Under the pieces are notes generated by a model that made no database searches, was not told the DNA's origin, and saw nothing but the letters and a program-made list of their open reading frames with translations. A program made the position numbers and the translations under genes. Source: Ornithinibacillus californiensis (GTDB taxonomy: Bacteria; Bacillota; Bacilli; Bacillales; Amphibacillaceae). Taken from it: a stretch of 64,000 bases of DNA. This document shows, piece by piece, positions 8,066 to 17,115 of the stretch. Each line of letters starts with the position of its first letter. Position 1 is the stretch's first letter. The stretch lies in contig NZ_LDUE01000063.1 in the NCBI RefSeq assembly GCF_001038485.1, positions 62,001-126,000 of the forward strand. Reading direction: 5' to 3'.

Positions 8066-9238
8066 ATGAAAATAGGGATCGAAAAAATAGGATTTTACAC
8101 GCCACATATATATGTAGATATGGAGAAATTAGCGGAGGCTCGAGGAGTTGAACCTGCTAAATTTACTATTGGAATTGGGCAAAGCCAAATGGCTGTTGCA
8201 CCAATTACACAGGATTCTGTAACTTTAGCAGCTAATGCAGCGTTAAGTATTATTGACGATGAAGATCGAGAGAAAATAGATTTTGTAATTTTTGGTTCAG
8301 AATCTGGAATTGATCATTCGAAATCAGGAGCAGTTTATGTCCATCGTTTAGTAGGGTTAAATCCGCATGCACGTGCGGTGGAAGTGAAGCAAGCATGTTA
8401 TGGTGCTACAGCAGGGATACAAATGGCTAAAGGTCATGTGGCTTTGAATCCGGAGAGTAAAGTACTCGTGCTAGGATCCGATATAGCCCGTTATGGCTTG
8501 GATACTCCTGGTGAATCAACACAAGGTGCTGGTGCTGTAGCAATGATTATTAGCGCTAATCCACGAATCATGGAACTAGAGAGTCATAATGTGTATTTAA
8601 CAAACGATATTATGGATTTTTGGAGACCGATATATTCGGACAAGGCTTTTGTAGATGGTAAGTTTTCTAATGAACAGTACATTCTATTCTTTAACAAAGT
8701 TTGGGAAGTTTATAAAGAAAAATCAGGGTTAGAGTTAAGTGATATGGAGGCTATTTGCTATCATCTTCCTTATACGAAAATGGGACTAAAAGCTTTGCGT
8801 ACGGTCCTTGAAGAAGCACCTGAAGTTGATAGAGAGCGGTTGTTAGAAAATTATCAAGTAAGTACTCTATATAACCGTAATGTTGGGAATATATATACAG
8901 GGTCTCTTTATCTAAGCTTACTTTCTCTCTTGGAAAATAAGGACGATCTCAAAGAAGGCGCTAGAATTGGCATGTTTAGCTATGGATCAGGAGCTGTTGG
9001 GGAACTCTTCTCAGGAGTTCTTCAACCAAATTTTAGAGAACACTTAAACATCGAAGGTCATAATAAACTATTTGATACAAGGAAAGAAGTCTCTATTGAA
9101 GAGTATGAACAAATTTTCAATGAAACTTTACCGGAAGATGGGGCTGACATCGAATTAGATATCGATAAGGATCCTGCGCCTATCGTATTAAGCGGAGTAG
9201 TTGATAATAAACGTCAATATGTTAATAAACGTAGCTAA
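8066..9238 (+). CDS. mvaS: Hydroxymethylglutaryl-CoA synthase
   Basis: Condenses acetyl-CoA with acetoacetyl-CoA to HMG-CoA, the first committed step of the mevalonate route to isoprenoids. At 390 residues it has normal bacterial MvaS length. The catalytic triad sits at the numbering known for staphylococcal and enterococcal MvaS: Glu79 (GSESG), Cys111 (KQACYG) and His233 (CYHLPYTK). The ribosome site is AAGGAGAAG, with its own promoter and terminator, so it is a single gene. No other mevalonate gene is in the window; mevalonate use is taxon-dependent among Bacillaceae (B. subtilis uses the MEP route). Confidence 0.95.
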   Translation: MKIGIEKIGFYTPHIYVDMEKLAEARGVEPAKFTIGIGQSQMAVAPITQDSVTLAANAALSIIDDEDREKIDFVIFGSESGIDHSKSGAVYVHRLVGLNPHARAVEVKQACYGATAGIQMAKGHVALNPESKVLVLGSDIARYGLDTPGESTQGAGAVAMIISANPRIMELESHNVYLTNDIMDFWRPIYSDKAFVDGKFSNEQYILFFNKVWEVYKEKSGLELSDMEAICYHLPYTKMGLKALRTVLEEAPEVDRERLLENYQVSTLYNRNVGNIYTGSLYLSLLSLLENKDDLKEGARIGMFSYGSGAVGELFSGVLQPNFREHLNIEGHNKLFDTRKEVSIEEYEQIFNETLPEDGADIELDIDKDPAPIVLSGVVDNKRQYVNKRS

Positions 9239-9244
9239 TGAAGG

Positions 9245-9277
9245 AGAACTCTAGGAAATTTCTTAGAGTTCTTTTAT
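9245..9277 (+). terminator. Rho-independent terminator of mvaS
   Basis: AGAACTCTA and TAGAGTTCT arms with an A/T loop, followed by TTTATAA, seven bases after the mvaS stop. Confidence 0.75.
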
Positions 9278-9352
9278 AATGGGTGAAACGGTATGATGCA
9301 GGAATTTCGGTTGAAAATATAACTATCCAATACATAATGAGGATGATTATAA

Positions 9353-10009
9353 TTGAAGATTAAAATTGAAATCACTTATCGTACACCAAAGGGTACGGAG
9401 GCTACTTTTCACTCAGATGAGATGAATCCGGAAAAGGCTTTGTTGTTAGCGGAAGATTTTGAAAAAAATATACGTATTAAGAGTATGACTTTCTATGATA
9501 ACCATGAAACCACATGGATGTATAAAGAATTAAAGAAATATGTAGAAAGTGTGGACTCCGAGCCACATCATATAGTTGTATTCTTCGATGGCGGATTTGA
9601 TATTGAAACGAAGCAGTCAGGTTTAGGCGTTGTGATTTATTACGAGCAGGATGGTAAGCAATTTAGAATAAGAAGGAATGCAGCAGTAGAGGAGCTTAAT
9701 ACGAATAGTGAAGCAGAATATGCTGCTCTACATTTAGGTGTATCCGAATTGGAACTTCTAGGTGTTCATCATTTACCAGTAACCTTTACTGGAGACTCGC
9801 AAGGTGTTATTAATCAATTAAATGATGAATGGCCGTGTTATGAGGAAGAATTACTTCGGTGGATGGATCGAATTGAAAAGAAGATAGAGCAGTTAGGAAT
9901 AACACCAGAATACCAATTAGTACCACGAAAAAAGAATAGGGAAGCCGATCATTTAGCAACACAAGCAATCAATGGAACCGAGATTATGAGTCATAGTGAA
10001 ATTACATGA
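9353..10009 (+). CDS. RNase H-like domain protein
   Basis: A 218-residue protein. Residues 1-70 form an N-terminal domain I do not recognise; residues 73-205 are an RNase H fold. The four acidic active-site positions are visible: Asp79 (FFDGG), Glu120 (NSEAEY), Asp148 (TGDSQ) and Asp199 (READHLA). It resembles the YpeP-type proteins of Bacillus, expected to cut RNA in RNA-DNA hybrids, and is probably an accessory enzyme. The start is TTG 9353 behind GAGGATG. Confidence 0.85.
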   Translation: MKIKIEITYRTPKGTEATFHSDEMNPEKALLLAEDFEKNIRIKSMTFYDNHETTWMYKELKKYVESVDSEPHHIVVFFDGGFDIETKQSGLGVVIYYEQDGKQFRIRRNAAVEELNTNSEAEYAALHLGVSELELLGVHHLPVTFTGDSQGVINQLNDEWPCYEEELLRWMDRIEKKIEQLGITPEYQLVPRKKNREADHLATQAINGTEIMSHSEIT

Positions 10010-10025
10010 GGTGTTACACATCGAT

Positions 10026-10055
10026 AAGAAGCATCTGTTAAAGGTGCTTCTTTAC
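10026..10055 (+). terminator. Short terminator
   Basis: AAGAAGCA and TGCTTCTT arms with an 11-base loop and TTTAC after, just behind the RNase H-like gene. Confidence 0.6.
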
Positions 10056-10131
10056 TGTCTTAATCGAGCATGAAAAGACAGGAATCCATAAGAATGCATT
10101 GTTAGAATGAATACAGGAAGGAGTGATTTAG

Positions 10132-10995
10132 TTGGAAAGGTTGCAAAGTATGATTGAAAGTATTGAGTATATTGAAGAGAATTTAGACGGTGAATTAACA
10201 GTAGAAGCAATCGCTCAAAAGGCATATATGTCTAAGTTTCACTTTCAACGTATGTTCAGTATGCTGACCGGCTTTACAGTTAGTGAATATGTTCGTAATA
10301 GGAGACTTACAAAAGCGGCTCAAGAAATTATTAATAGTGATGTTAAAATTATTGACATCGCTATGAAATACGGTTATGAGAGTCCAGAAGCTTTTACAAA
10401 AGCCTTTCGGAGTATTCACGGTATAAGTCCCACTTTCGCAAAGAAAGATATTCATTCACTTAAAGCCTTTCCGAAACTCTCTTTCCATATTCAAATTAAG
10501 GGAGATGTGGAGATGGATTACAAGATTGTAGAAAAGGAATCATTTCACGTTGTAGGTAAAAGTATTCGCACGACTACGATTGGTGGAGAAAACAATAGAA
10601 AGATTGCAGCCTTTTGGAATGAATCCAATACAAATGGATTTTCAAGAGAGTTAGCAAAAAATTGTGGACCATTAGGCTTACTAGGAATATGTATGGATTT
10701 TGATCAACAACAAGAAAATTTAACATACTTTATTGCAACTGAGAAAAATGTTAAATCTATCCCAGAGGAGTGGGAAGAAAGAGTAATTCCTAGTGCAACT
10801 TGGGCTGTTTTTTCCGTTATAGGCGCTATGCCTGATGCGATGCCTAAAGTATGGGAGAGAATTTTCTCAGAGTGGTTTCCCGCTACAGGGTATGAGCATG
10901 CTGGTGGTCCAGAGATGGAGGTTTATCTAAGTGAGGATGATCCTTCTTCAGAGGACTATTATAGTGAAATATGGGTACCAATAAAAAAGAAATAG
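10132..10995 (+). CDS. AraC family regulator with GyrI-like domain
   Basis: A 287-residue regulator. The N-terminal ~110 residues hold two AraC helix-turn-helix units (LTVEAIAQKAYMSKFHFQRM and IIDIAMKYGYESPEAFTKAF). The C-terminal ~160 residues are a GyrI-like/effector-binding domain of the type that binds small hydrophobic or cationic drugs. The start is TTG 10132 after AGGAGTG. It stands alone between terminators. Its ligand and targets are not visible. Confidence 0.9.
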   Translation: MERLQSMIESIEYIEENLDGELTVEAIAQKAYMSKFHFQRMFSMLTGFTVSEYVRNRRLTKAAQEIINSDVKIIDIAMKYGYESPEAFTKAFRSIHGISPTFAKKDIHSLKAFPKLSFHIQIKGDVEMDYKIVEKESFHVVGKSIRTTTIGGENNRKIAAFWNESNTNGFSRELAKNCGPLGLLGICMDFDQQQENLTYFIATEKNVKSIPEEWEERVIPSATWAVFSVIGAMPDAMPKVWERIFSEWFPATGYEHAGGPEMEVYLSEDDPSSEDYYSEIWVPIKKK

Positions 10996-11025
10996 TAGAA
11001 ACTAGTAACTGGTTTTATTAAGAAA

Positions 11026-11062
11026 GTATGCACCGTCTTTTTATAAGCGGTGCATACTTTTT
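11026..11062. terminator. Bidirectional terminator
   Basis: GTATGCACCG and CGGTGCATAC form a 10-bp stem. The plus strand continues with TTTTTATTT and the minus strand with TTTCTT, between convergent araC-type and helD genes. Confidence 0.85.
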
Positions 11063-11064
11063 AT

Positions 11065-13344
11065 TTATGTTAGAGCCTCTTGGATAAAAGTACAAGGACT
11101 CTCGTTAGTAACAATAGTTAAGGAATGCATTGCTCTTGTACAAGCAGTATAGAAAAGTGTTCGGTCTGATTCTTGATTGTAGTGTTCCTTGGAGGCGTCA
11201 GGAATGATGACAGCATCGAATTCAATTCCTTTGGCCAAGTATACCGGTAGTACCACTATTCCTTTTTCAAAAGAATAGGTATCTTCTTTGATTTGCTTTA
11301 TTGGAATTTTATCTTTTAGCAATGAAAAGATGTGGTTACTTTCTTCTAGAGTTTTACAAATTAAAGAGATTGTTTCAAATTCTTGATCTTTCAAGTGATT
11401 AATTATATTGATTAACTCTACTTGATTATCCATTTCATTACTAAGTGTAACGATTCTAGGTGGTTCCCCCTTACGTTCAAAAGGCTCGATTATATCTCCA
11501 CCAGGAGCGAATTTTTTGGTGAACTCCACGATCTGCTCGGTTGAACGATAGCTTTTAGTTAGAACAATTCTTTCGTGAGATTCTTCCATGATATCCGGTA
11601 TCAATGGATTCTCGGAAGTAGCAAAGGTATAAATAGCTTGGTTGATATCGCCTAATAGCGTCATTCGGGTATAGGGGAAGATCTCTTTTATAAAGGAATA
11701 CTGAAAAGCAGAGTAATCCTGTGCCTCATCAATAAATAAATGTCGAATAGATCGTTTTTCTTCATCTCCAAGTATCTTTCCTCTGAAATAACGATAAGGG
11801 GTGGCATCTTCCCATGTTAAAAATCTATTATCTATATGTTGGATTGTTAGCTTGCATATAGAGGGCCATTCCGCTGGAAGTAGATTTGATGACCACTCAG
11901 AAAATACTTGGCGATAAGTAGCTAATGTATTAACAAATGCGTACTGCTTAATTTGCTTCTTAATAGATGCGAACTGCTTCTTTACTACGATGGTACGCAA
12001 AATATCTTCCTCTAGGCTGGAGTCTTCTTCATCAATCCGTTGATTTTTATAGTAAGCTTGTAAGTATGCTTCTTTATCTAATAACTCTATTTGCTCCATT
12101 ACCCAGTCCTTGGATTTTTCTTTCTGTTGATGTACTAGAAGTTCTTTCAATAGCCATTTAGCAACTAGTTCCATTTTGTTAGGGATAGACATGTTCTCAT
12201 CAAGTGAATAAAAATACTCAGAGATACTCTCTCTTGAGATGAATACTTGCCCACGGAAGGTAATATTTCTAAACTGAATACCTTTCACTGACAAGGAATT
12301 TATATATTTATCTAATAAGGATTTATATTCTAGACTCGACTTAAACTTCATGTTTAATTGTCTTATCCCTAGTGTAGTTTTATCGTTGCATGTCAAAGAA
12401 AATTCCATTTGTTCAAATGGGGATTCAATTACAATATCTTTTTCTATACTGTCACGCAAAAAATCATAAAAAGTTGTTTGGCTAATATTAGTTTCTCCTA
12501 GCTCAGGAAGCACGTTAGCAATATAACTTGAGAAAAGGGGGTTAGGAGAAAATAGCAACAGATTCTCAGCGTTCAAACTGTCACGAAAGCGATATAATAA
12601 GTATGCAATTCGTTGAAGTACAGCGGATGTTTTACCACTTCCGGCAACTCCTTGTACAACTAGTAGTTTGCTATGTTCATTTCTAATGATCTTATTTTGT
12701 TCCTTTTGGATGGTGGCTACAATGCTTTTCATAGTCGTGTTAGCATTATTACCAAGAGCCGCTTGAAGTAGTGTATCGCCAATAGTTACACCAGTATCAA
12801 ACATACCTTTTATTTTACTTTGTCTAATAATGAATTGACGTTTTAAGGAGATTTCACCAGTTATCGTTCCATCCATCGTTTTGTAATTAGCTTTACCAGG
12901 TGAAAAGTCATAATAGAGACTAGAAATGGGTGCGCGCCAGTCATAGATTAGAAATTCTTCATCTTCTCGATCCATGAGTGAGGCAATACCGATATAAATC
13001 TGTTCTGTTTGATTTCCCGGTTCCTCGATAAAGTCAATTCTTCCGAAATAGGGTGAATCCTTTAGTCGGTTTAATATTTTCAGCTCTTTTCCTATTCCAC
13101 CATGTGATCGTTCCCGTTCTGCTAACAATTCAGCTTGTTGTTTTAAGCTTGCTTGTGTCTCAATAACATCATCGGGTTCATCAAGGTTAACTGTAACATC
13201 CTCCCAAAAGTTCTTTCTTAAGTCAACAATGCTTTCTTTAAGATGTAAAGACTTTCCGTAAAGTTTTTCTTGTTTGATGTTGATTTCTTGTACGACGTCA
13301 TCAACCCGTTTTTGTTCTTTCTGTAATTCGTTGTCGTGACTCAT
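11065..13344 (-). CDS. helD: HelD-type RNA polymerase-recycling ATPase
   Basis: A 759-residue UvrD-superfamily 1 ATPase, close in length to B. subtilis HelD (774). An N-terminal coiled-coil arm (about 1-100, charged heptads) precedes a split helicase core: Walker A GVAGSGKTS at about 232-240, DEAQD with Walker B further on, and TKSYRST plus a C-terminal motif VI region (LFYTACTRAM). HelD binds stalled RNA polymerase and releases it from nucleic acid using ATP. The coiled-coil arm rather than extra helicase domains is why I call it HelD and not UvrD/PcrA. Single gene. Confidence 0.9.
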   Translation of the reverse strand: MSHDNELQKEQKRVDDVVQEINIKQEKLYGKSLHLKESIVDLRKNFWEDVTVNLDEPDDVIETQASLKQQAELLAERERSHGGIGKELKILNRLKDSPYFGRIDFIEEPGNQTEQIYIGIASLMDREDEEFLIYDWRAPISSLYYDFSPGKANYKTMDGTITGEISLKRQFIIRQSKIKGMFDTGVTIGDTLLQAALGNNANTTMKSIVATIQKEQNKIIRNEHSKLLVVQGVAGSGKTSAVLQRIAYLLYRFRDSLNAENLLLFSPNPLFSSYIANVLPELGETNISQTTFYDFLRDSIEKDIVIESPFEQMEFSLTCNDKTTLGIRQLNMKFKSSLEYKSLLDKYINSLSVKGIQFRNITFRGQVFISRESISEYFYSLDENMSIPNKMELVAKWLLKELLVHQQKEKSKDWVMEQIELLDKEAYLQAYYKNQRIDEEDSSLEEDILRTIVVKKQFASIKKQIKQYAFVNTLATYRQVFSEWSSNLLPAEWPSICKLTIQHIDNRFLTWEDATPYRYFRGKILGDEEKRSIRHLFIDEAQDYSAFQYSFIKEIFPYTRMTLLGDINQAIYTFATSENPLIPDIMEESHERIVLTKSYRSTEQIVEFTKKFAPGGDIIEPFERKGEPPRIVTLSNEMDNQVELINIINHLKDQEFETISLICKTLEESNHIFSLLKDKIPIKQIKEDTYSFEKGIVVLPVYLAKGIEFDAVIIPDASKEHYNQESDRTLFYTACTRAMHSLTIVTNESPCTFIQEALT

Positions 13345-13480
13345 TCCATCAACCCCATTCTTTTTTCTATTTTTGTTTGACTATCAACATGGGAAGTGGT
13401 ATAATATAATTGGGTTAATATTAGCTATGTTGATAACACGCAGACACTTTATTAGTCTACCATATTCTGTAATAACCTGC

Positions 13481-13502
13481 AACGTTTTCTATAGAAAACG
13501 TT
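13481..13502. repeat. Perfect 22-bp palindrome
   Basis: AACGTTTTCTA followed at once by its reverse complement TAGAAAACGTT. It lies 11 bases downstream of the SLAP-domain gene and about 140 bases upstream of helD. No T-run follows on either strand, so an operator is as likely as a terminator. Confidence 0.6.
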
Positions 13503-13512
13503 ATTTCTGTTT

Positions 13513-13890
13513 TCATGGAAATATCTTAAGTACCCCTTCCGACAATCCCTCACTATCTTTGTAGCTCCCAACAGGAAAAATAAATGTCCAAGGTATACTA
13601 GTTTTTGCTTCAACAACCAAATTAGGTAATGTAAAAACATACTCTGCCAATGTGACCTCTCCATGTACAAGCGATATTTTATCATTCATGAACTTTTTTT
13701 CTTCATCTGTAGTATTATGTACAATTACTATGACGAGTAATTCACCTTTATAATTTCGATCCATCCGAAGTGGCGTGAATTGAATCGGCTCACCATTAAA
13801 TGATTCCTGTTCAAATACTCTTTGAACTAAAGATCTGTCCTTCTCTGATATAGCCTTTTCCCAAGTGGCTTCAAGTTTTAGTGTTTGCAT
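13513..13890 (-). CDS. SLAP domain-containing protein
   Basis: A 125-residue protein whose body matches the SLAP domain known from accessory-Sec/S-layer assembly proteins of Bacillales (LKLEATWEKAISEKDRSLVQ at the start; WTFIFP near the end). There is no signal peptide, so this copy is cytoplasmic or the domain acts inside the cell. It lies upstream of helD in the same direction, 170 bp away. Function unknown. Confidence 0.7.
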   Translation of the reverse strand: MQTLKLEATWEKAISEKDRSLVQRVFEQESFNGEPIQFTPLRMDRNYKGELLVIVIVHNTTDEEKKFMNDKISLVHGEVTLAEYVFTLPNLVVEAKTSIPWTFIFPVGSYKDSEGLSEGVLKIFP

Positions 13891-13994
13891 TTTATTTAAT
13901 CTCCTTTTAATGATTCTCCTAGATAGAATATTTATTGTAGGTATTGCAATAGTACCAATTCCATATGAAATTAGCTAATCAAAGATTGAACTTA

Positions 13995-14786
13995 TTAGTC
14001 AAGACAGTTTTTAATTTCGTTTAGTGTGTTGCGGAATATATCGTTTAGTTCCTCTGTTATGTTTATTTGACGTTTATGAAGAGATTTAATGGTGATTTCC
14101 AAATAGTCCATTTCTTGTAAAGCATACTCCAAAAGAATCTGACTATCAGAGAAAGTTTTAGTCATTCCTCTCCTTTTTAACGTTATCAATGACAAGATAG
14201 CTCCTTTTAAGTCACCTTGTGGGATGAATTCGTTAACAAGTCTTTGAAAATCTAATGGTGGAAAGCTGTGATAGTTTATAACCCATTTTGCAATAAATAT
14301 TGGACGTAAGATATTAAGTATAATTTTTACATGATTGGTAGTTTCCTTTTGAGTCTTATTAAAATTAGATCGAGCCATCTGTAAATAATGAAGTGTGCAT
14401 GATTTATAATCTAATACTGTTGGTAATAATTCGTTCATATCATCGATAGTCGAATAGGCTTGATAATATTGCTTAGGAGATTGAAGCCATTCCAGTAGGG
14501 AGGGGTTTGACTTTCGAAATAATCGTAAAGCCTTTGTTAATTCCCAACCGCTAATTTCAATGTTTTCATGGTTATACAGTTCAATGGAATCTTTTTTGCT
14601 GCCAATTCCAATAGGATCTATACTTAAATAAATGCTTTTCGGATGGATATAAATAAACCGTACATCATAATCACTTGAAATAGACTCCAGCCCCCAAGCA
14701 CGACTTCCTGCTTCACAAGCATATAAGATTTTTACTTCGTGCTTTTCTTCAATTTGTTTTAGGATGGTAATTATTTTGTCTTTCAT
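13995..14786 (-). CDS. Nucleotidyltransferase (YcgL/RlaP type)
   Basis: A 263-residue protein when started at ATG 14786, which has GAGGTAGG upstream; an in-frame start 75 bases earlier lacks a good ribosome site. The polymerase-β fold motif is plain: GSRAWG (about 27-32) then SDYDVRF with the metal-binding Asp pair. It matches the predicted nucleotidyltransferases related to B. subtilis YcgL and RNA-repair associated RlaP. Substrate unknown; no RNA ligase is near. Confidence 0.8.
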   Translation of the reverse strand: MKDKIITILKQIEEKHEVKILYACEAGSRAWGLESISSDYDVRFIYIHPKSIYLSIDPIGIGSKKDSIELYNHENIEISGWELTKALRLFRKSNPSLLEWLQSPKQYYQAYSTIDDMNELLPTVLDYKSCTLHYLQMARSNFNKTQKETTNHVKIILNILRPIFIAKWVINYHSFPPLDFQRLVNEFIPQGDLKGAILSLITLKRRGMTKTFSDSQILLEYALQEMDYLEITIKSLHKRQINITEELNDIFRNTLNEIKNCLD

Positions 14787-14931
14787 ACAAATACCTACCT
14801 CTTCCTGTAATTTGAATTGTTTCTTACTATAACATGGATATTTTGATAAAGCTTGAAACAAATTTGTTGTAAAGATAGTTTAAAATAGGCACACTAAGAG
14901 AAGAAATAATTATTTATTGGAGGGTTTACCG

Positions 14932-15357
14932 ATGGAGATGAATATTAAATGGAACGACAAAATGTCCTTTACAGGCTTTGCACCGTCTGGACATGAACTA
15001 CAGATGGATGCTGCTGAAGAAGTAGGCGGAGAGAATAGTGGTGCTAGGCCGACCGAGTTATTATTAAGTGCGGTGGCAGGTTGTACTGGAATAGATATCA
15101 TTTCTATATTAACGAAAATGCGATTAACTCCGACATCTTTTGAAATGGATATAAAAGGAAACCGTGCCGAGGAGCATCCGAAGAAATTCACAAAGATTAC
15201 GATTCATTATGCCCTAGAAGGAGAACTACCGAAAGATAAGGTTGAGAGAGCAATTGAATTATCAATGGACAAGTATTGCTCTGTATCACATTCCTTAAGT
15301 GCAGAAATTGCAGCAACGTATTCGATTAATGGAGTGAACGGCGAGAAAAGCTTTTAA
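14932..15357 (+). CDS. OsmC family peroxiredoxin-like protein
   Basis: A 141-residue OsmC/Ohr-fold protein. The start at ATG 14932 is set by GGAGGG at 14919-14924. The two redox cysteines are Cys51 (AVAGCTG) and Cys116 (DKYCSVSHS), the pair that reduces organic peroxides in this family. Arg39 precedes PTELLLSA as expected. It may protect from organic hydroperoxides. Its stop codon lies inside the terminator stem. Confidence 0.9.
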   Translation: MEMNIKWNDKMSFTGFAPSGHELQMDAAEEVGGENSGARPTELLLSAVAGCTGIDIISILTKMRLTPTSFEMDIKGNRAEEHPKKFTKITIHYALEGELPKDKVERAIELSMDKYCSVSHSLSAEIAATYSINGVNGEKSF

Positions 15358-15373
15358 GCTTTTCTCCTTTTTT
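15343..15373 (+). terminator. Terminator overlapping the osmC-type stop
   Basis: GAGAAAAGCTT and AAGCTTTTCTC form the stem, with TAA in the loop region, followed by CTTTTTT. Confidence 0.8.
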
Positions 15374-15932
15374 ATGGCAAGGCACTAATAGGGATCTGAA
15401 AGTAGATGATAATAAAGCTGGACCAGGTGATAGCCATTAACCATGCAAAAAGTGGCCATTTATGATGGACCCATATGGTAGTAAACATGACAATATTAAA
15501 TACGAAAGACCAATAAATATTCCAACCATTGTCATGCACCATCTGACCTAAAAAGGTTACATTGATAAATTCTACAATCCAATACAAAAATACCCACATT
15601 AGGATCCAAAGAATACTTTTCGATACGCCTTTTGGAAATTTACTTAGATAAAGTACTGTTGTAATTGGATACACAATTACCATAATGAATAGCGTAATGA
15701 TAGTATGGTTTCGTAGTATTTCTGCAGCAAAGATAGTTTCCTGGTATTGCCATAGTGGATAGTTATAAGTCACCACATTGGCAAATAAATCACAAACAAT
15801 AAAAAATAAAATAGTAGGGTAATATTTTTGCCATTCCCGCCAATTGCCCCATCTCCAACCTATTAACACTATTCCAAATATAAATAAAAAATGCATGGCT
15901 CTCTCTCCAAGTTTAGACGTTTGCGTTGTCAT
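15372..15932 (-). CDS. CBO0543 family membrane protein
   Basis: A 186-residue membrane protein with five or six hydrophobic segments and the WRxGNWREWQKYYPTILFF block typical of the CBO0543 family (uncharacterised, common in Bacillaceae, often in tandem copies). Function unknown. Its start overlaps the end of a degraded relative-like reading frame (15913-16175), so both once formed a tandem pair. Confidence 0.75.
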   Translation of the reverse strand: MTTQTSKLGERAMHFLFIFGIVLIGWRWGNWREWQKYYPTILFFIVCDLFANVVTYNYPLWQYQETIFAAEILRNHTIITLFIMVIVYPITTVLYLSKFPKGVSKSILWILMWVFLYWIVEFINVTFLGQMVHDNGWNIYWSFVFNIVMFTTIWVHHKWPLFAWLMAITWSSFIIIYFQIPISALP

Positions 15933-16175
15933 GGTGCTTCTGTAATTTTTTGATCCAAATAAAATTGAGGTAGATGATTAAAAAAATAATTGGATAAATT
16001 AGCGCTGAGTACCATAGTTTCCAATCTACATAATAAAAGAGCTCGGTCTTTACACTGAAATATTCATAGATAATCGCAAAGATACTCCATCCGAGTATGC
16101 TATCGCCGTAAATAAAAATGCAGAAACTAATACATAGACCATCTGATCCGTCCCATCCTAATTTACTGTTATTTT
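15913..16175 (-). pseudogene. C-terminal remnant of a membrane protein, probably CBO0543 family
   Basis: An open stretch of about 87 codons on the minus strand with two hydrophobic segments (containing GDSILGWSIFAIIYEYFS and a second helix before IWIKKLQKHHD), ending in TAA at 15913-15915 inside the next gene. No ATG, GTG or TTG in frame precedes it, and stop codons lie upstream. I read it as the 3' half of a lost tandem copy of the neighbouring family. Confidence 0.5.
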
Positions 16176-16312
16176 TCTAAGTAAGCTAGAAATTATACCT
16201 TTATTTTCCATAGGTGCAATCTATTTGATTTCAATTAGTTCTAAAACTTTCTGAAGTTGTGTTCTATCGATATAGTTGTCGTTTTATTCGGGCCTAATAT
16301 CCAGTGACCAAC

Positions 16313-16358
16313 TTGACTTTTTTGAAAATTACTGTATAATGAATGACAATCAGTCATT
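16313..16358 (+). promoter_or_regulatory. Promoter and operator of the tetR gene
   Basis: TTGACT (16313-16318), a 16-base spacer and TATAAT (16335-16340). The dyad AATGAC-AATCA-GTCATT (16342-16358) follows at once. The shared TGAC/GTCA arms with the site at 17077 suggest TetR autorepression. Confidence 0.7.
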
Positions 16359-16372
16359 TTCGGAGGAAGTAG

Positions 16373-16951
16373 ATGGATAATAAAAAAGAGCGAATTATAC
16401 ATGCAGCGATGGATGTATTTACTGAAAAAGGATTAGAGAAGACGAAAGTATCAGATATTGTGAAAAAAGCTGGTATAGCACAAGGGACGTTTTATATTTA
16501 TTTTTCTTCCAAACTATCCGTCGTACCCTCGATAGCTGAGGTGATGGTAGAAAAAACATTAAATGAAATTATTAAAAAGGTAAATAAAAATGACCCATTT
16601 GCAGAACAGATGAAGGATGTTATTGATGTAGCCTTTTCTGTAACCAAAGAATATCGACAAATATTTGCGTTAGTTTATGCAGGATTAGCTTCAACAGATT
16701 ACCTTCAAGAGTGGGAAGCTCTTTACTCACAGTATTATTCCTGGATGAGCCGATTCCTTGGTGAGGCAAAAGAAGCTGGTACATTACGTGAAAATCTAGA
16801 TCCTGACCAAACAGCAGTATTACTTATTGACTTAATCGAGTCAGCTGCTGAACAAACTTTCCTATACTCTCATGGGGATAAAGATATGGAAGCAATTAAA
16901 AAGAAGGAAGTATGGGAGTTTTCTATGTATGGTTTAGGGGTAAAGTTATAG
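16373..16951 (+). CDS. TetR family repressor
   Basis: A 192-residue TetR-type regulator. The N-terminal helix-turn-helix reads VSDIVKKAGIAQGTFYIYF (about 22-40), followed by a helical ligand-binding domain. The start is ATG after GGAGG. It precedes two SMR efflux genes, and matching dyads lie in its own promoter and in front of the SMR pair. It therefore probably represses both and releases on binding a toxic cation. The C-terminal domain resembles YxaF/QacR-type sensors only loosely. Confidence 0.85.
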   Translation: MDNKKERIIHAAMDVFTEKGLEKTKVSDIVKKAGIAQGTFYIYFSSKLSVVPSIAEVMVEKTLNEIIKKVNKNDPFAEQMKDVIDVAFSVTKEYRQIFALVYAGLASTDYLQEWEALYSQYYSWMSRFLGEAKEAGTLRENLDPDQTAVLLIDLIESAAEQTFLYSHGDKDMEAIKKKEVWEFSMYGLGVKL

Positions 16952-17076
16952 AAAGTTTAATAGAATAATTGACTAATCATGCCAAATGCTCAAATGGATG
17001 TCGCCTGATAATGGTTAAATATTTTATAGATTATTCTCTTTACAAGTTGAAAGGGAATTTTCTTTTAAAGAAAAAA

Positions 17077-17093
17077 TGACTGAATGTCAGTCA
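17077..17093 (+). promoter_or_regulatory. Probable TetR operator before SMR genes
   Basis: TGACTGA-ATG-TCAGTCA, a perfect 7-3-7 dyad, 22 bases in front of the first SMR start. It shares its arms with the dyad in the tetR promoter. Confidence 0.75.
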
Positions 17094-17115
17094 CGGAATG
17101 ATGGAGAGTGTTAGT

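Noticed and set aside
16952-17097. Guanidine-I riboswitch ahead of the SMR genes
   Set aside because: No conserved riboswitch core was visible; the dyad of a TetR site explains regulation.
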